IMG/VR virus record: IMGVR_UViG_3300015360_000043
Coordinates: 1-64,000 of that record
DNA length: 64,000 bases
Origin: a virus
Reading direction: 5' to 3' (one strand)
Under the pieces are notes generated by a model. That model did no database searches. It was not told where the DNA came from and saw only the letters and a list, made by a program, of their open reading frames with translations. The first letter of the stretch is position 1. Every line of letters begins with the position of its first letter. This document shows, in pieces, positions 24,843 through 34,855 of the stretch. A program made the translations under genes and the position numbers.

Positions 24843-25920
24843 CACGGTCTTCCAGGACAAAGTACTTGCACACGCGATAGGCCGGCTGCTGAACTACACC
24901 GGCTCCGCGGAGGGCACCAATATGCCCCCTCCCCAGGTGGGAGAATTCCGGGTACCTTTCGTCAGCAAACTGGAGATCATCAAGCGCGATACCTTCCTTG
25001 GCGGAACCGCCTTCACGCTCCGCTGGCTGGAGCCTGACGGGACTGATACCAAATTCATCAGCCATTACAATATCTACGTCAAAGGTATTGACGGGAATAC
25101 CCGGCCTAACGGTCCATACGCGGCAACTAAATCTCCAGCCGTGGTGCGAGTGACAACCAATAACGCTGACGCTGTTACACTAGTAGTCCAAACAGTACTC
25201 AACAACGGGCTTGTCAGCGACCCCGAGCGGTCCCCGTCGGTCAGCAACTTCACAATCAAGCCAGAGATCCCGGCCAACGCCATCACCGGCCCTGTCAGCG
25301 GGGCCCTGGCGGGCTCTCTTCCCTCGCCGACCCTGGTAGGCGTTTCCCCGACCTTTGTCACCTACGGCAGCGGCACCACGGGCATCCTAGCCTCCAGTTC
25401 AGCCTTCACATACGTCTCCGGGCTACTCACCACCCCCCGAGCCAACACCCTCGCCGGCGGCCTCCCTGTCAACACCGGCGGCGTGCTCCACGTCAACACC
25501 ACCACAACGGGCAACTCCGGGGCCGCCGAGACGACCCTCTTTGCCTTTAGCCTGCCGGCCAACACGCTCAACACCCACAAGTCAAGCCTGGATATCCTAG
25601 GCTCGGGCCGCTTCGCGGCTACCGCGGCAAACAAGCGGCTGCGGCTCTACTTAGGGGCCACGCTGGTATTCGACTCGGGGGCACTCGCAGTAACCGCCGC
25701 GTCCGCGTGGAAGCTATCCGCAACGCTCGTTAGCACCGGTGCGGCCACTGGTAAGCTAGTAACAGAGCTATCCTTTGTCTCTGCCGCAGTAGCAAATCTG
25801 GTCGCGTACACGACCACGGTAGAGAATTTCACGGGCGCGTTGGCGCTCGACCTGACCGCGCAAGCGACCGCGAATGACGATATTTTTGGGGATTTCTACC
25901 GCATCAACTACTTACCATGA
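24787..25920 (+). CDS. Fibre-like virion protein, 377 aa
   Basis: Beta-rich, Thr/Ala/Ser-rich protein. Residues 60-165 look like a fibronectin-type domain (FTLRWLEPDGTDTKFISHYN and YVKG), then a linker (PITGPVSGALAGSLPSPTLVG) that is common before tail-fibre tips, then a C-terminal jelly-roll-like region. The start could also be GTG 24778; ATG 24787 is placed better behind AAGG. It ends with ATGA overlapping the next gene. Confidence 0.75.
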   Translation: MQNSSNPATQQGNFSPIDSTVFQDKVLAHAIGRLLNYTGSAEGTNMPPPQVGEFRVPFVSKLEIIKRDTFLGGTAFTLRWLEPDGTDTKFISHYNIYVKGIDGNTRPNGPYAATKSPAVVRVTTNNADAVTLVVQTVLNNGLVSDPERSPSVSNFTIKPEIPANAITGPVSGALAGSLPSPTLVGVSPTFVTYGSGTTGILASSSAFTYVSGLLTTPRANTLAGGLPVNTGGVLHVNTTTTGNSGAAETTLFAFSLPANTLNTHKSSLDILGSGRFAATAANKRLRLYLGATLVFDSGALAVTAASAWKLSATLVSTGAATGKLVTELSFVSAAVANLVAYTTTVENFTGALALDLTAQATANDDIFGDFYRINYLP

Positions 25921-26306
25921 CACATATTGAAGTTTTAGACAAATCAAGCGAGCTGGCTAAACTGGCTTTTGACGAGGGAGACGACGAGAAGTCACCACGT
26001 AGCCGGGCGGCAGAGCTCTTGGATTACCTAGAAAACAATGACTTTACTCCCGATTCCGTCCAAGTAGCGGAGGGAAAGGTCATCATCATGTGGGCTATCG
26101 AGCTGCCGACGCTGAAGCTCACGGCGGATATCGAATTCGAAGGTGAGGAAATCTCGGCCTCCTTTATCCCCTACTGGCCCGAGGCCGACGACAAATGGTA
26201 TCCCGACGGCACCAAAGAGATCCCGTTGGAAATATGGGAAGTCGAAGAGGCTTTTCCTTACCTAAACACGCTTGCTACCCTGAAAAAGCTGCTGCTGCTA
26301 GAATAG
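25917..26306 (+). CDS. Acidic hypothetical protein, 129 aa
   Basis: Not recognised. Strongly acidic with a compact alpha/beta pattern (VQVAEGKVIIMWAIELPTLK, then LTADIEFEGEEISASFIPYW). Start overlaps the preceding stop by four bases. Lies between a fibre-like gene and the large ejection proteins. Possibly a chaperone for one of them. Confidence 0.7.
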   Translation: MTHIEVLDKSSELAKLAFDEGDDEKSPRSRAAELLDYLENNDFTPDSVQVAEGKVIIMWAIELPTLKLTADIEFEGEEISASFIPYWPEADDKWYPDGTKEIPLEIWEVEEAFPYLNTLATLKKLLLLE

Positions 26307-26321
26307 AAAAGAGAAGGTGCT

Positions 26322-28391
26322 ATGCCAGTTGATCCCGTTAGTTTAGCAGTTGGTTCCGCCGGAGGTATCCTCGACGGTATCGGGTCTATCATATCGGCCA
26401 GAGCCCAGTCAAAAGCCGCCGAAAGGGCCGCCGAAAGGGCCCAGCAAATGGCTGCTCAGGGCCAGGGGATCTACGGCGAGTTTCGCCAATATGGGCTTAA
26501 TAACCTCGGCGACGTCAACGACACCTCCAATAAGATGCGTAACAACGCCAGCGCCCTGCTGTACGGCTCTGACGGCAACTATGAAGGCAGCCAGCTCTCA
26601 AATTACCAAAAGTTAATCGACACGATGGGCCCCGAGGCCCTGATGGCGATGCTCAACGACCCCTATGGGGCGGGCATGAACCCCGAAATGCTGCAAATGA
26701 TTCAGCAGATGGGGGGCAGTGAAGCCTTTTCGTCCTTAATGAATGGCGTCAAAGGCAACGGCGGCAACGCCCGAGGCAACCGGCAGACCTTATTCGATCG
26801 CGCCAACGAGCTCGCGAACGGCGCGGGGGGCAGCTTTGCCCAACAGGACGCAGGATCCGAACAGGTAAGCAACCGGGGCGTAAACCCATTCAACCAGACC
26901 ATGATGGACCGCGGGTCTGAAATGGTCAATCGCAGCGGCGTGACCGAGAATTTGAATTTTGGCCGCGGGGCCGCCCTCGACATCCTGGGTGCTCAAGGCA
27001 AAAATGCCGACTCGCGGGCGTTGGTCGGCGCAGGCCGGGATATTGTAGCCAACGGCGGTCGGACTGCCGATCAGCAAAATGTGTTTAAACAGTCCATGCA
27101 GGACTTCGCCGGCGGAGGCCATACTGACGGCACCCGGGGGATGACCGCGGCGGGCATGGGGATGGTCAACTCGGGCGGGCGTACTGACGCCAGCCGGTAC
27201 CTTGTAAACCGGGGCCAAGAACTCAGCTCTGAAAATCCGCTGCTCAGCATGGAAGACACCATGTCGTTTGCCCGCGACACCGCCGGGCGGGGTATCCGGG
27301 ACCGGTCTCAGCAAGCTCGCGCTCAAGCGTTGGCTCGCGGCGGCGGGGCGGGGTCCACCGTATTCAACGGGCAACAGGCCGACGGGCTATACGAGTTCGC
27401 CGATCAGGCGGCGGAAGCCGAAAGCGCGGCCATGCAGAAGGCGTTGGTGGACCGTCAGTCGTTGGGCCTCAACCAGCTCAACCAGGGCCTCAACTCCGTC
27501 GGAGCCGGCGGCGGTATGGAAAACACCCGTGTAGGACTCGGAAGCGGTCTCGCCCAGGCGGGCGAAGGCGTGGCGGCCAACCGGTATAGCACCGCGGGGG
27601 GCATCGCCAACAGCAGCGAGCAATCCACCACGAATCGACTGAACGCGGGGGGCAACATTGCCCTTTCGGGTCTCTCCCAAGAACAACAGGCGTACCTTGA
27701 GAGCATCAATATGATGCCGAAGTTAGATGCCGCCGCGGCCAATAACGCTAATGTTTTTGGCGGTTTGGGTATTGCTGGTAGCGGAGATCAGGTGAACCGG
27801 ATGAACGCCGGGAGCTCGATGATTAGCAACGGGATAAACAACCGGAATAACAGTATCAGCACTGCTAATAATGTAGAAAACTCCACGGACAACACCGAGA
27901 TCCAAAACAACCAGCTTCTGCGGGCGTTGTTTGGCGACGAGCGGTCAGCCGCGGCAACCCAGTTCGGCAGCATGCTGAACGGCGGGCAGTTCGGGCAAAG
28001 CCTAAACCAGAATCGTGTCCAGGCGGGCCAAACCGGCCTCGGGAACACGCAGTCCATGATTAACTTCCTGAACGGGCAGTTGGGCACCAGCTTGTCCACC
28101 TTGTTGGCCAGCGGCGGGCAGAATTTTGACATGGCCAAGTCCGGGCTGAATCTGCAAGCCGGCGGCACCTCGGGGGCTAATGGCATCCCGGGCATGTCCG
28201 CTACTGGCGGGCTATTTTCGGGCCTGGGGCAGATGACCTCGCAAATCCCCAGTTTTAACCGAGCTCCTAGGCAAAACCCCGCTATATCAATGCGAAACAC
28301 CATAGGTAGTGGGAGGTCCCAGAATCCGATGACCTTTATGCCGGGAGGCCCAATCAGCCCGTACTTTAACCCCTACTCCTACGACGACTAA
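26322..28391 (+). CDS. Internal virion (ejection-type) protein, 689 aa
   Basis: AAGAGAAGG precedes the ATG. The N-terminal 25 residues are hydrophobic and Gly-rich (SLAVGSAGGILDGIGSIISA), followed by an Ala/Arg/Gln helix (AERAAERAQQMAAQGQG). The rest is a long Gly/Asn/Gln/Met-rich series of helical segments. Size, composition and the place after the nozzle match the internal core proteins that podoviruses eject (T7 gp14-gp16 role). No lytic transglycosylase motif is visible. Confidence 0.65.
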   Translation: MPVDPVSLAVGSAGGILDGIGSIISARAQSKAAERAAERAQQMAAQGQGIYGEFRQYGLNNLGDVNDTSNKMRNNASALLYGSDGNYEGSQLSNYQKLIDTMGPEALMAMLNDPYGAGMNPEMLQMIQQMGGSEAFSSLMNGVKGNGGNARGNRQTLFDRANELANGAGGSFAQQDAGSEQVSNRGVNPFNQTMMDRGSEMVNRSGVTENLNFGRGAALDILGAQGKNADSRALVGAGRDIVANGGRTADQQNVFKQSMQDFAGGGHTDGTRGMTAAGMGMVNSGGRTDASRYLVNRGQELSSENPLLSMEDTMSFARDTAGRGIRDRSQQARAQALARGGGAGSTVFNGQQADGLYEFADQAAEAESAAMQKALVDRQSLGLNQLNQGLNSVGAGGGMENTRVGLGSGLAQAGEGVAANRYSTAGGIANSSEQSTTNRLNAGGNIALSGLSQEQQAYLESINMMPKLDAAAANNANVFGGLGIAGSGDQVNRMNAGSSMISNGINNRNNSISTANNVENSTDNTEIQNNQLLRALFGDERSAAATQFGSMLNGGQFGQSLNQNRVQAGQTGLGNTQSMINFLNGQLGTSLSTLLASGGQNFDMAKSGLNLQAGGTSGANGIPGMSATGGLFSGLGQMTSQIPSFNRAPRQNPAISMRNTIGSGRSQNPMTFMPGGPISPYFNPYSYDD

Positions 28392-28393
28392 CC

Positions 28394-30379
28394 ATGAGCC
28401 AAGAAACCTCTCTAGATTTTCTTTACGACCAGCAAGCCGAAACTGCCCCGACGTTCCAAGCCTCCGCAGAAGAGCGGGCTCGCGCCGAGCGCCTAAAGCA
28501 GATGCTCGAAAAGACTGTCACGCAGCATGAAGACGATGCGTACAACCGGCACTGGAAGCAAAACTACGGAATAGACCGCGACTCCCCCTGGTATGCTAAA
28601 TTGATCGCCGGGCTAGGTGAAGGCGGGCGCTCGATGGGGGCACGCTCGAAGGACTACCAAAGTCCGCGCAGTCTGGCGCGGCAGCAAGGGTTAGAGAACT
28701 ACAAGCTCGCGCAGACGACGGGGCTTGGGCAGCTCAAAGACCTAGGTGCCGACGTTCGAAGCCAGCGGACCCTCGCGTCGAGCAACTATTACAAATCCCA
28801 GGCGGCTGAAAAAGCACTCGCGAACATAATCCTCAAGAGCCAATCGGATGGCGTCAGCAAGAGGTTAACAGAGGCCAAGATCCGCGAAATCGCCGGACGA
28901 CTGGAGCTGACCTCTGCCCAAGTTGACAAAGTAATCGCTGAAACGGCACTTACAGAAAAGAAGACTGAAAACTTCGAGACTGGCATGCTCACTCCCGCGT
29001 ATCGCAATGCCGAAATACTCGGCAAGAAAGAGGACGGCGGGGCGGCCACCCGAGCGGGGACCTTCGGCGACATGTTTGCCGAGAACGTCATTAAACACGG
29101 CTCCAGGGCTATGTTTGGCGGCGGCAGCGGCAGCGGCGGCAAGACCAGCACGACCACCTCCGAGCGAGTCATCAATGACCTCCTCACCGGCCCAAGAAAG
29201 GAGTCCTTCACCTCTACCCGAACCACCGGCGGCGGCGGCGGCGGGCGCAACCCTCAGGACATACTCTCCCTCCTGAAAGGCATAATCCCCAGCATCCCGG
29301 GCAGCACGGCGGCACCCCAGCAGGCACCCGGTATGGACCCCCAGATGGCCCCCCAGATGGCCCCCTCCGGGGGCGCTGATCCCCAGCGGGACGATATTAG
29401 CAAAATGGCTCTTGACCGGAATATCAACAACGTACCGCAGGATCCGGCCCCCCAGGCCCAGCCGCCCGCTATGTTCCAGGCTCCCCAGGCCCAGCCACCG
29501 CAGGGGGCACCGCAGGGGGCTCAACAGGGCGCACCGCAGGCCCCGCCCGCAGGAATCCCGCAGTTGCCGGGCCCGCTCGGAAAAGTCGCAGACGACATGA
29601 ACGAGAAAACCTGGGTTAGAAAACTTCCCTGGCTGCCCTACGACAACCTAATCCCGGGGTTTAGCAGGTCCAAGTACTCAATCCCCGCCGTCTACGAGAA
29701 TAGCTTGGGGGCGATTCCGAGAGGTCAGTCCGATCCCAAACGGGTAATCGAGCGGGAGTCCACCGGGAACTTCAGCAACCTCATGCACCTCACCCGGAGA
29801 GGGCTTATCGACGGAAGCATGAAGGATGTCGCCGGGATATTCCCCCAATGGGGCCAGTACTTGGCCAAGTTCTCAGAAGAGGGCCGGGCTGCAACCGGAA
29901 TCGCGGCGGACTATATGTCGGTCACCGCCCTTGCCGATCGCGTCCGGGCTATCTCAGGCCTAACGGTATCGGACAAGGAACAAGAGCGCCTTTCAAGGTT
30001 GGTCCCGAGCGCCAGAAATTCCCCGGCTGAAATGGCCAAGCTGGCGCTGTATGCGTCCGGCATCATGAGCAAAATGCAGTGGATTAAGGACATGAATTTG
30101 CCGCCGGCCATGGAAACCGCGCTTGCGGGTGACGAAACCGTGCAGGCCCAGATGAGCGCGGCGTATGACAGCGCCGTGACCTTTATGGAAATGGCAAAAA
30201 GGGCCCGAGAGGAGGGCAAAGATAGCATAGATCTCCCTACTGGTGGGGGCAAGACACAAAAATACCCCATCAAGAAGATCATGGATCTCGACCTGTATAC
30301 CCCGCGGATCAAGAAAATTCTCTGGGAAGCCTCCCGTAGACTATACCCAAAAAGTCCCTACCTGCCGCAGGAGCGCTAA
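28394..30379 (+). CDS. Internal virion (ejection-type) protein, 661 aa
   Basis: N-terminal third is charged and helical (SQAEERARAERLKQMLEKTV-like composition, coiled coils around 70-200), then Gly/Ser and Thr-rich linkers with a long Pro/Gln/Ala segment (PQAQPPQGAPQGAQQGAPQA), then a globular C-terminal third. Starts two bases after the previous stop. Probably the second of three ejection proteins; assigned by context. Confidence 0.65.
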   Translation: MSQETSLDFLYDQQAETAPTFQASAEERARAERLKQMLEKTVTQHEDDAYNRHWKQNYGIDRDSPWYAKLIAGLGEGGRSMGARSKDYQSPRSLARQQGLENYKLAQTTGLGQLKDLGADVRSQRTLASSNYYKSQAAEKALANIILKSQSDGVSKRLTEAKIREIAGRLELTSAQVDKVIAETALTEKKTENFETGMLTPAYRNAEILGKKEDGGAATRAGTFGDMFAENVIKHGSRAMFGGGSGSGGKTSTTTSERVINDLLTGPRKESFTSTRTTGGGGGGRNPQDILSLLKGIIPSIPGSTAAPQQAPGMDPQMAPQMAPSGGADPQRDDISKMALDRNINNVPQDPAPQAQPPAMFQAPQAQPPQGAPQGAQQGAPQAPPAGIPQLPGPLGKVADDMNEKTWVRKLPWLPYDNLIPGFSRSKYSIPAVYENSLGAIPRGQSDPKRVIERESTGNFSNLMHLTRRGLIDGSMKDVAGIFPQWGQYLAKFSEEGRAATGIAADYMSVTALADRVRAISGLTVSDKEQERLSRLVPSARNSPAEMAKLALYASGIMSKMQWIKDMNLPPAMETALAGDETVQAQMSAAYDSAVTFMEMAKRAREEGKDSIDLPTGGGKTQKYPIKKIMDLDLYTPRIKKILWEASRRLYPKSPYLPQER

Positions 30380-30384
30380 ACCCT

Positions 30385-31185
30385 ATGTTTGACCAACAAG
30401 TACTAGACCTATCTCTCCTCGACGACGCCGAAGAGGAACTCGCCAAAGCAAAGGCCCTTCGCGGACTAAAAGGTAAGCAGCCCGCCATCGTTGGCAAATT
30501 CGACGACATGGGGCGAGCCTCCGTGCCGGACCCGCAAAATCTCCAAGGCATGAAAGCCCCCCCCTCCGGGGCCGACAACATAGCGCGGTTCTTGGCCAGC
30601 ATAGCCTCTGCCGGGGCCGGAGGAGCCATGGCTTCTCGCTCGCCCATCGGGGCCGGGTTCGGGGCCGGGATCCAAGGCCTCATGAACGCGGGCCGAATGG
30701 TGGCCGGCCAAGAACTCCCTGACGTGTTCTCCCGGGAGAACCTGGGCCATCTGGCCGGCGGCGGTGCCGGTGGAGCTGCGGCCAAAGTCCCCGGTCTGGG
30801 CCGGCTCGGGTCCAACCTACTCCAGGGCGTGTCCTCCGGGGCCACCCAGGGGGCTATCATGACCCCCGACAAGCCTGGGGAAGGGGCGCTCCAAGGCGGG
30901 CTCCTGGGGGGCGTCATGGATGCCACCGCGGGCAGCTTCGGTACCCGGGCCCTCAAAACCCCGGCGATGGTTGCCGAAAAAACCGTGCGCGAGATGCGCC
31001 GCATGGCGGACACCGGGGCCTCCACCAACCTAGTGACCGACCTGGGCGACACCGCCCGGAGCTACGGGCCTACCCTACAAGCCCTGGAGAGCTACTACCA
31101 CCCGACCAGCGTTAGTAAGCGCATGGCGCGAGAAGCCCAGTATGCTGACTTGAATAAGCAGCGAGCAACCGCGCAACGCGACTAA
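30385..31185 (+). CDS. Internal virion protein, N-terminal part of a frameshifted gene, 266 aa
   Basis: Contains Gly/Ala-rich amphipathic stretches (ARFLASIASAGAGGAMASRS, GAGFGAGIQGLMNAG, GALQGGLLGGVMDATAGSFG) like membrane-inserting ejection proteins. It ends in a helical segment (RMAREAQYADLNKQRATAQR) that stops abruptly at TAA 31183-31185. The next frame is open from 31158 and continues the helical character with no start codon, so this is probably the first half of one protein of roughly 730 residues, or is expressed together with it by frameshifting. Confidence 0.7.
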   Translation: MFDQQVLDLSLLDDAEEELAKAKALRGLKGKQPAIVGKFDDMGRASVPDPQNLQGMKAPPSGADNIARFLASIASAGAGGAMASRSPIGAGFGAGIQGLMNAGRMVAGQELPDVFSRENLGHLAGGGAGGAAAKVPGLGRLGSNLLQGVSSGATQGAIMTPDKPGEGALQGGLLGGVMDATAGSFGTRALKTPAMVAEKTVREMRRMADTGASTNLVTDLGDTARSYGPTLQALESYYHPTSVSKRMAREAQYADLNKQRATAQRD

Positions 31186-32567
31186 ACAGTCAATCAAAGG
31201 ACATCAAAGCGAGCATAGCTCAGTCCGGTACTGAAATCCAGCAAAAGGCCGCACAGCGGCTACAGCTTGCTCAAGAGGCGATAGACGCCGAGCAGCCGAA
31301 CAGCCGCGAGCTGATAGACCAAGCAAGCCGCGAATTACGGGCAACCCGGTCCCGACTGCAACAGGTCGAGCTCGAAGTTGACAAAACGAAATACGCGGAG
31401 GCCTCCACGCCATTGGAACTTCAGCAGCGGCTGAAAGCAAGGACGTCCGAGTTTGAAAAAGCCCAAGAGCTCTACAAGTCCCGCGAGACACTCACGGACT
31501 CGAAACTCCGTGAAGAGTACGATGATGCCCGGGAGGCTTTTGACGTAGCGGTGCCCTCGGAATCAGAGCTCTTCAAAGGGCTCGACCTGGACACGAGGCA
31601 AAAGTACCTGAAGGCCAAAAAGAGCCTGGACACGATAAAAAGCCGGCACAGCAGTTTGGCAACGACCCGCAAGCTCGACCTGGATCAAGAATTAGGGCTC
31701 AAGCAGATTAGCAATGAGCTCGTAAGAGTTGGGCAGCATCACGGCGCTGTAGGCCTTGATCCCCAAGAGGTCATGAAGTACCCAAACCAGAGGGCTTTCC
31801 TGGCCGCCCTGGCCGGCAGCGGCTCCAAAACCCCCGTGATGGATTTCATCCGAAAGCAGCATACCCGAGCGACGGGATCATCGGGGCAAGCGTCCCCGTC
31901 GAGTATCGTCAAAGGGATGGAAGAGACGTTCCCTTCTGGCAGCCCGCAGCGAAAAAACTTCGCCGGCAACTTCCTCAAGGAGTTCATGGATGACCTCCGG
32001 GAAAACACGACGGCGACCCCCACTAACCCGTTCGGCACGATCAACCCAGAAAAAATGAATCAGGCGCTGAAGGAGTTCAACCACGAGACCCTTAACGCCA
32101 TGATGGACAATAAAGACGCCTACGAGACCCTGAAGGGCTTTGTGAACAACCTCGACAAGGCTGAAAAGTATGGCCGGGGCAACAAGGCGGCTATCCTACG
32201 GGCCAGTGGCGGGCTCGGCGGAGGCGGGCTCATGTTCTTCATGGGCAACCACGCGCTCGGAAACACAAACAGCCTCGAAAGCACCTTGGGCGCGGTAACC
32301 ACCGGAGCCGCTGCAATCGGCGTGCTATCCTGGCCAAAGATCGCCAACGCCTTCATGGAGGGGAACTCCGGGGTCGGACAGGCGATTCGGAAATTCGCCA
32401 AGTCCACCAACGCCGGGGGCGCGATGAATGCCTTGAGAAATGACATACTCTCGTTGGCCAAGAACGGCAAGGTCTCGCTGGTCAAAAAACAAATGGCCAC
32501 GCCAAAGCTGCCCTCCTCGACCCTGATCCCGCAGGATATCGTAGACGGCATGGCAGCACAAGACTAA
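31158..32567 (+). pseudogene. C-terminal part of the frameshifted internal virion protein (open from 31158, no start codon)
   Basis: The frame shifted by one base relative to the preceding gene is open from 31158 to 32567 (469 codons). It codes for a long coiled coil from its first codon (SQSKDIKASIAQSGTEIQQK and onward), then a helical body, and ends with two Gly/Ala-rich hydrophobic segments (ASGGLGGGGLMFFMG; TLGAVTTGAAAIGVLSW). There is no ATG or GTG before 31774; the first usable codon is TTG 31413 without a ribosome site. A one-base loss within 31158-31185 would restore one long gene. No classical slippery heptamer is seen. Confidence 0.6.
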
Positions 32568-32587
32568 CCGGTCAAAACGACAAAAAG

Positions 32588-32617
32588 GGCCACCCGTTAA
32601 AGGTGGCCTATTTTTTT
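32588..32617. terminator. Bidirectional terminator between the two gene blocks
   Basis: Stem GGCCACC (32588-32594) and GGTGGCC (32602-32608) is followed on the + strand by a run of seven T (32611-32617) and preceded by five A (32582-32586) that serve as T-tract for the - strand. It sits exactly between the convergent stops at 32567 (+) and 32616 (-). Confidence 0.85.
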
Positions 32618-33527
32618 ACAGCGGCTTGAGTTTTAACTGAGTCGCCACCGGCTCGGGGGTTTCTTTTTTGGCCGGCTGGTCGTAAAACTTCACGTTCTTC
32701 CGAAGAGCGCTCTCCCCGCTTTTGTACCGAACCCGAAGATCATTATGCTGATTGACCGTAACCGGGGTATCCTCCGGCGGCTCCCCGTGGCGTAGCTCAA
32801 ACCTCATGGTAGCATTCCAGGCCTTCCAGTCCAACCCGGGCATGTAATGACCCCGCTGGACAGTGATTAGCGAGTCTGGAGCGGCCCGCCACTTGTTCGC
32901 TCCCCGGAAGTTATCCATAGAGAGCCCGTCGTGTTCTGCCGCATGCTGACCCTTCGGCGGCTTGCTAAAATGGTGCGTGATAACTACCGACAAATCATAC
33001 CGGACAAACTCCGCCCGCAAATCCTCCAGCACATGGAACAGCCTGGATATCTCTGTGTTAGAGTTTTCATCCCAGGCGTGCATGTTGCTGATCGGATCCA
33101 GTATCAACACATTCGCTTCAGTTTCCCGCAGCCGGGCCTTCAGTTCCTTCACCCCCTCCGAGGTGTCCAACATCAACAACGGATCCTGACTGACGTAAAA
33201 CAGCCGGCTGGCGAAGTCAGCCCGATTCGCCGTTTTGTTGATCTTATTCACCCGCTCTTGCAGCCCATACTCGCCGACTTCCTTCTCTACATACAGCACG
33301 CGGGCCTTCTGAGGTACCAAAAAATCCGGGTGACCGAACAAATTCTCCCCGGTTCCCAGCGAGCGGGCTATCTCCAAGTCAATCAGCGACTTCCCGATCT
33401 TCGGCAGCCCGCCGAACAGCAAAACTCCGCGCTTCGGCAAAATGGCCGGCTGTATCCATGACGGCAAGCCGACCAATTCCCTATCCATCAAATCAGCAAA
33501 TGATTGAGCGGGAATGCCCGCACTCAT
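32616..33527 (-). CDS. RepA-like hexameric helicase/AAA ATPase, 303 aa
   Basis: Walker A GGLPKIGKS (about residues 39-47), the Walker B-like ANVLILDPISNMHAWDENSN and a VVITHHFSKPPKG segment are the pattern of the RecA-fold RepA/AAA_25 family of plasmid and phage replicative helicases. It is likely the replicative DNA helicase working with the polymerase at 36810. Last gene of the - strand block, ending at the shared terminator. No primase domain is attached. Confidence 0.8.
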   Translation of the reverse strand: MSAGIPAQSFADLMDRELVGLPSWIQPAILPKRGVLLFGGLPKIGKSLIDLEIARSLGTGENLFGHPDFLVPQKARVLYVEKEVGEYGLQERVNKINKTANRADFASRLFYVSQDPLLMLDTSEGVKELKARLRETEANVLILDPISNMHAWDENSNTEISRLFHVLEDLRAEFVRYDLSVVITHHFSKPPKGQHAAEHDGLSMDNFRGANKWRAAPDSLITVQRGHYMPGLDWKAWNATMRFELRHGEPPEDTPVTVNQHNDLRVRYKSGESALRKNVKFYDQPAKKETPEPVATQLKLKPL

Positions 33528-33528
33528 C

Positions 33529-34053
33529 CTAGCTTGCCTTCACGCCGCCAAGGGCAGCCAGCACCCGCTTAACGACCCCGGGGACTACCTCATCCGAGGG
33601 CACCTCGACGTTTGCAGGTTCGACTACTTCGCTCGGACTCACTTCAGCTTCCTCAGACCTTCCCGTAGTCGCACCCAGCACCATATCCGCCAACACCTCC
33701 GGGACGTCGGGGTAATTCAGCCCGCCTTGTGTGTTGATCCACACCCGCAAGATATTCACGTAGTTAATGATGTCATCAAAGGTGTCATCCAAGGACTCGT
33801 CGCTGAAGTTCGCCGGTAGGCTGCCGGTGGTTTTGAAAACCGTCAGTACATTTCGAAGACGGCCAAACTTATCTCCCACCCGGGTCATGATGCCGTCTAC
33901 AACAGTAGTGTCCGCAAAGGACGCCGACGACAAAAAGTTCTCAAAGGGCTCGTCTTCATTTGCGTACTTCAGAACCCTTTCCCGCTGTACACTGGCCGCC
34001 CGGATAAGCGCCATCTGACATAGGGCCAAATACTTGTTCTTGTTAGTCATCAA
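33529..34053 (-). CDS. DUF1599/MazG-like nucleotide-associated protein, 174 aa
   Basis: The segment VGDKFGRLRNVLTVFKTTGS, followed by FSDESLDDTFDDIINYVNIL, resembles the helical core of phage DUF1599 or MazG-like proteins, where acidic residues bind Mg and a nucleotide pyrophosphate. The C-terminal 50 residues are an acidic Val/Pro/Glu tail. Overlaps the phosphoesterase gene by 11 bases. Nucleotide hydrolysis is an inference. Confidence 0.55.
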   Translation of the reverse strand: MMTNKNKYLALCQMALIRAASVQRERVLKYANEDEPFENFLSSASFADTTVVDGIMTRVGDKFGRLRNVLTVFKTTGSLPANFSDESLDDTFDDIINYVNILRVWINTQGGLNYPDVPEVLADMVLGATTGRSEEAEVSPSEVVEPANVEVPSDEVVPGVVKRVLAALGGVKAS

Positions 34054-34855
34054 TCCTCATTTTGTAATCCTTCGCCGGCTGCCATAGCTTCCCCTGGCTA
34101 TCCTTGAATTTATTCCCAAACAGGTCAAACACGTAATGGTTAAAGTTCCCGTTCGGCTGGAAGTGAAATTCAGCAAACGCCTGCTGCCAATTTGTCGGTG
34201 CGCCTCTCAAATACGACGCATTGTACTCACACAGGCACCCAAGGCTCTCTCCGGTTTTTGTGTCGTCTCGTCCGACAGTCACCTTGCTGTGAAGCTGACG
34301 GCTATGCAAGTGCCCGTAGAACACATTCCGGTCAAACCGCTCGACGTGGGTTTTCGCATGGCTTGGCCCCGTGTACATGCCATGGATGAACGCCGCTTTG
34401 CCTATTGATAGAATAGCAGACTTAGACCAAAAGGGCACCCAGGTTACAGTGGCGTTGTAAGCGCCGGGCTCGTTCAACCTCAGCCCCGAGGTCACATTCA
34501 CCAGCCCGTCGAGCTGCGGGTTTTTCGCAATCAGCCTCTCGGCTCGGAACTCATGATTCCCTTCGATGTACCAGATCGGGGCCCCGAGGTTGTAGATCAG
34601 ATCCTGCAAGACTCGGCGGCCCGCCGCGTAGTCTCTCGCCAGCCGGGTACCCTCCACGGCCTTGAGGTTATCAACGTTGTGCCCGCTGATGCACCCCAGG
34701 TCCAGGAAGTCCCCTAGGATGACCACGCGGTCATACTTTTGCTGCTTCGCGTACTGCATCATCGTCGAGTAGGACTTCATATCCAACCCACCGACATAAG
34801 CCCCTTTGGCCTCAACGTGCATGTCCGGCAATACCAATACCCGCTCTTCTCTCAT
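34043..34855 (-). CDS. Calcineurin-like metallophosphoesterase, 270 aa
   Basis: All motifs of the family are in order: DMH (residues 11-13), GDFLD (48-52), GNHE (99-102), a later IHGMY and GHLHS. These bind two metal ions and hydrolyse phosphomonoesters or diesters. Phage members act on DNA or nucleotides (SbcD- or YfcE-like). ATGA overlap with the upstream gene. Substrate unknown. Confidence 0.85.
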   Translation of the reverse strand: MREERVLVLPDMHVEAKGAYVGGLDMKSYSTMMQYAKQQKYDRVVILGDFLDLGCISGHNVDNLKAVEGTRLARDYAAGRRVLQDLIYNLGAPIWYIEGNHEFRAERLIAKNPQLDGLVNVTSGLRLNEPGAYNATVTWVPFWSKSAILSIGKAAFIHGMYTGPSHAKTHVERFDRNVFYGHLHSRQLHSKVTVGRDDTKTGESLGCLCEYNASYLRGAPTNWQQAFAEFHFQPNGNFNHYVFDLFGNKFKDSQGKLWQPAKDYKMRIDD

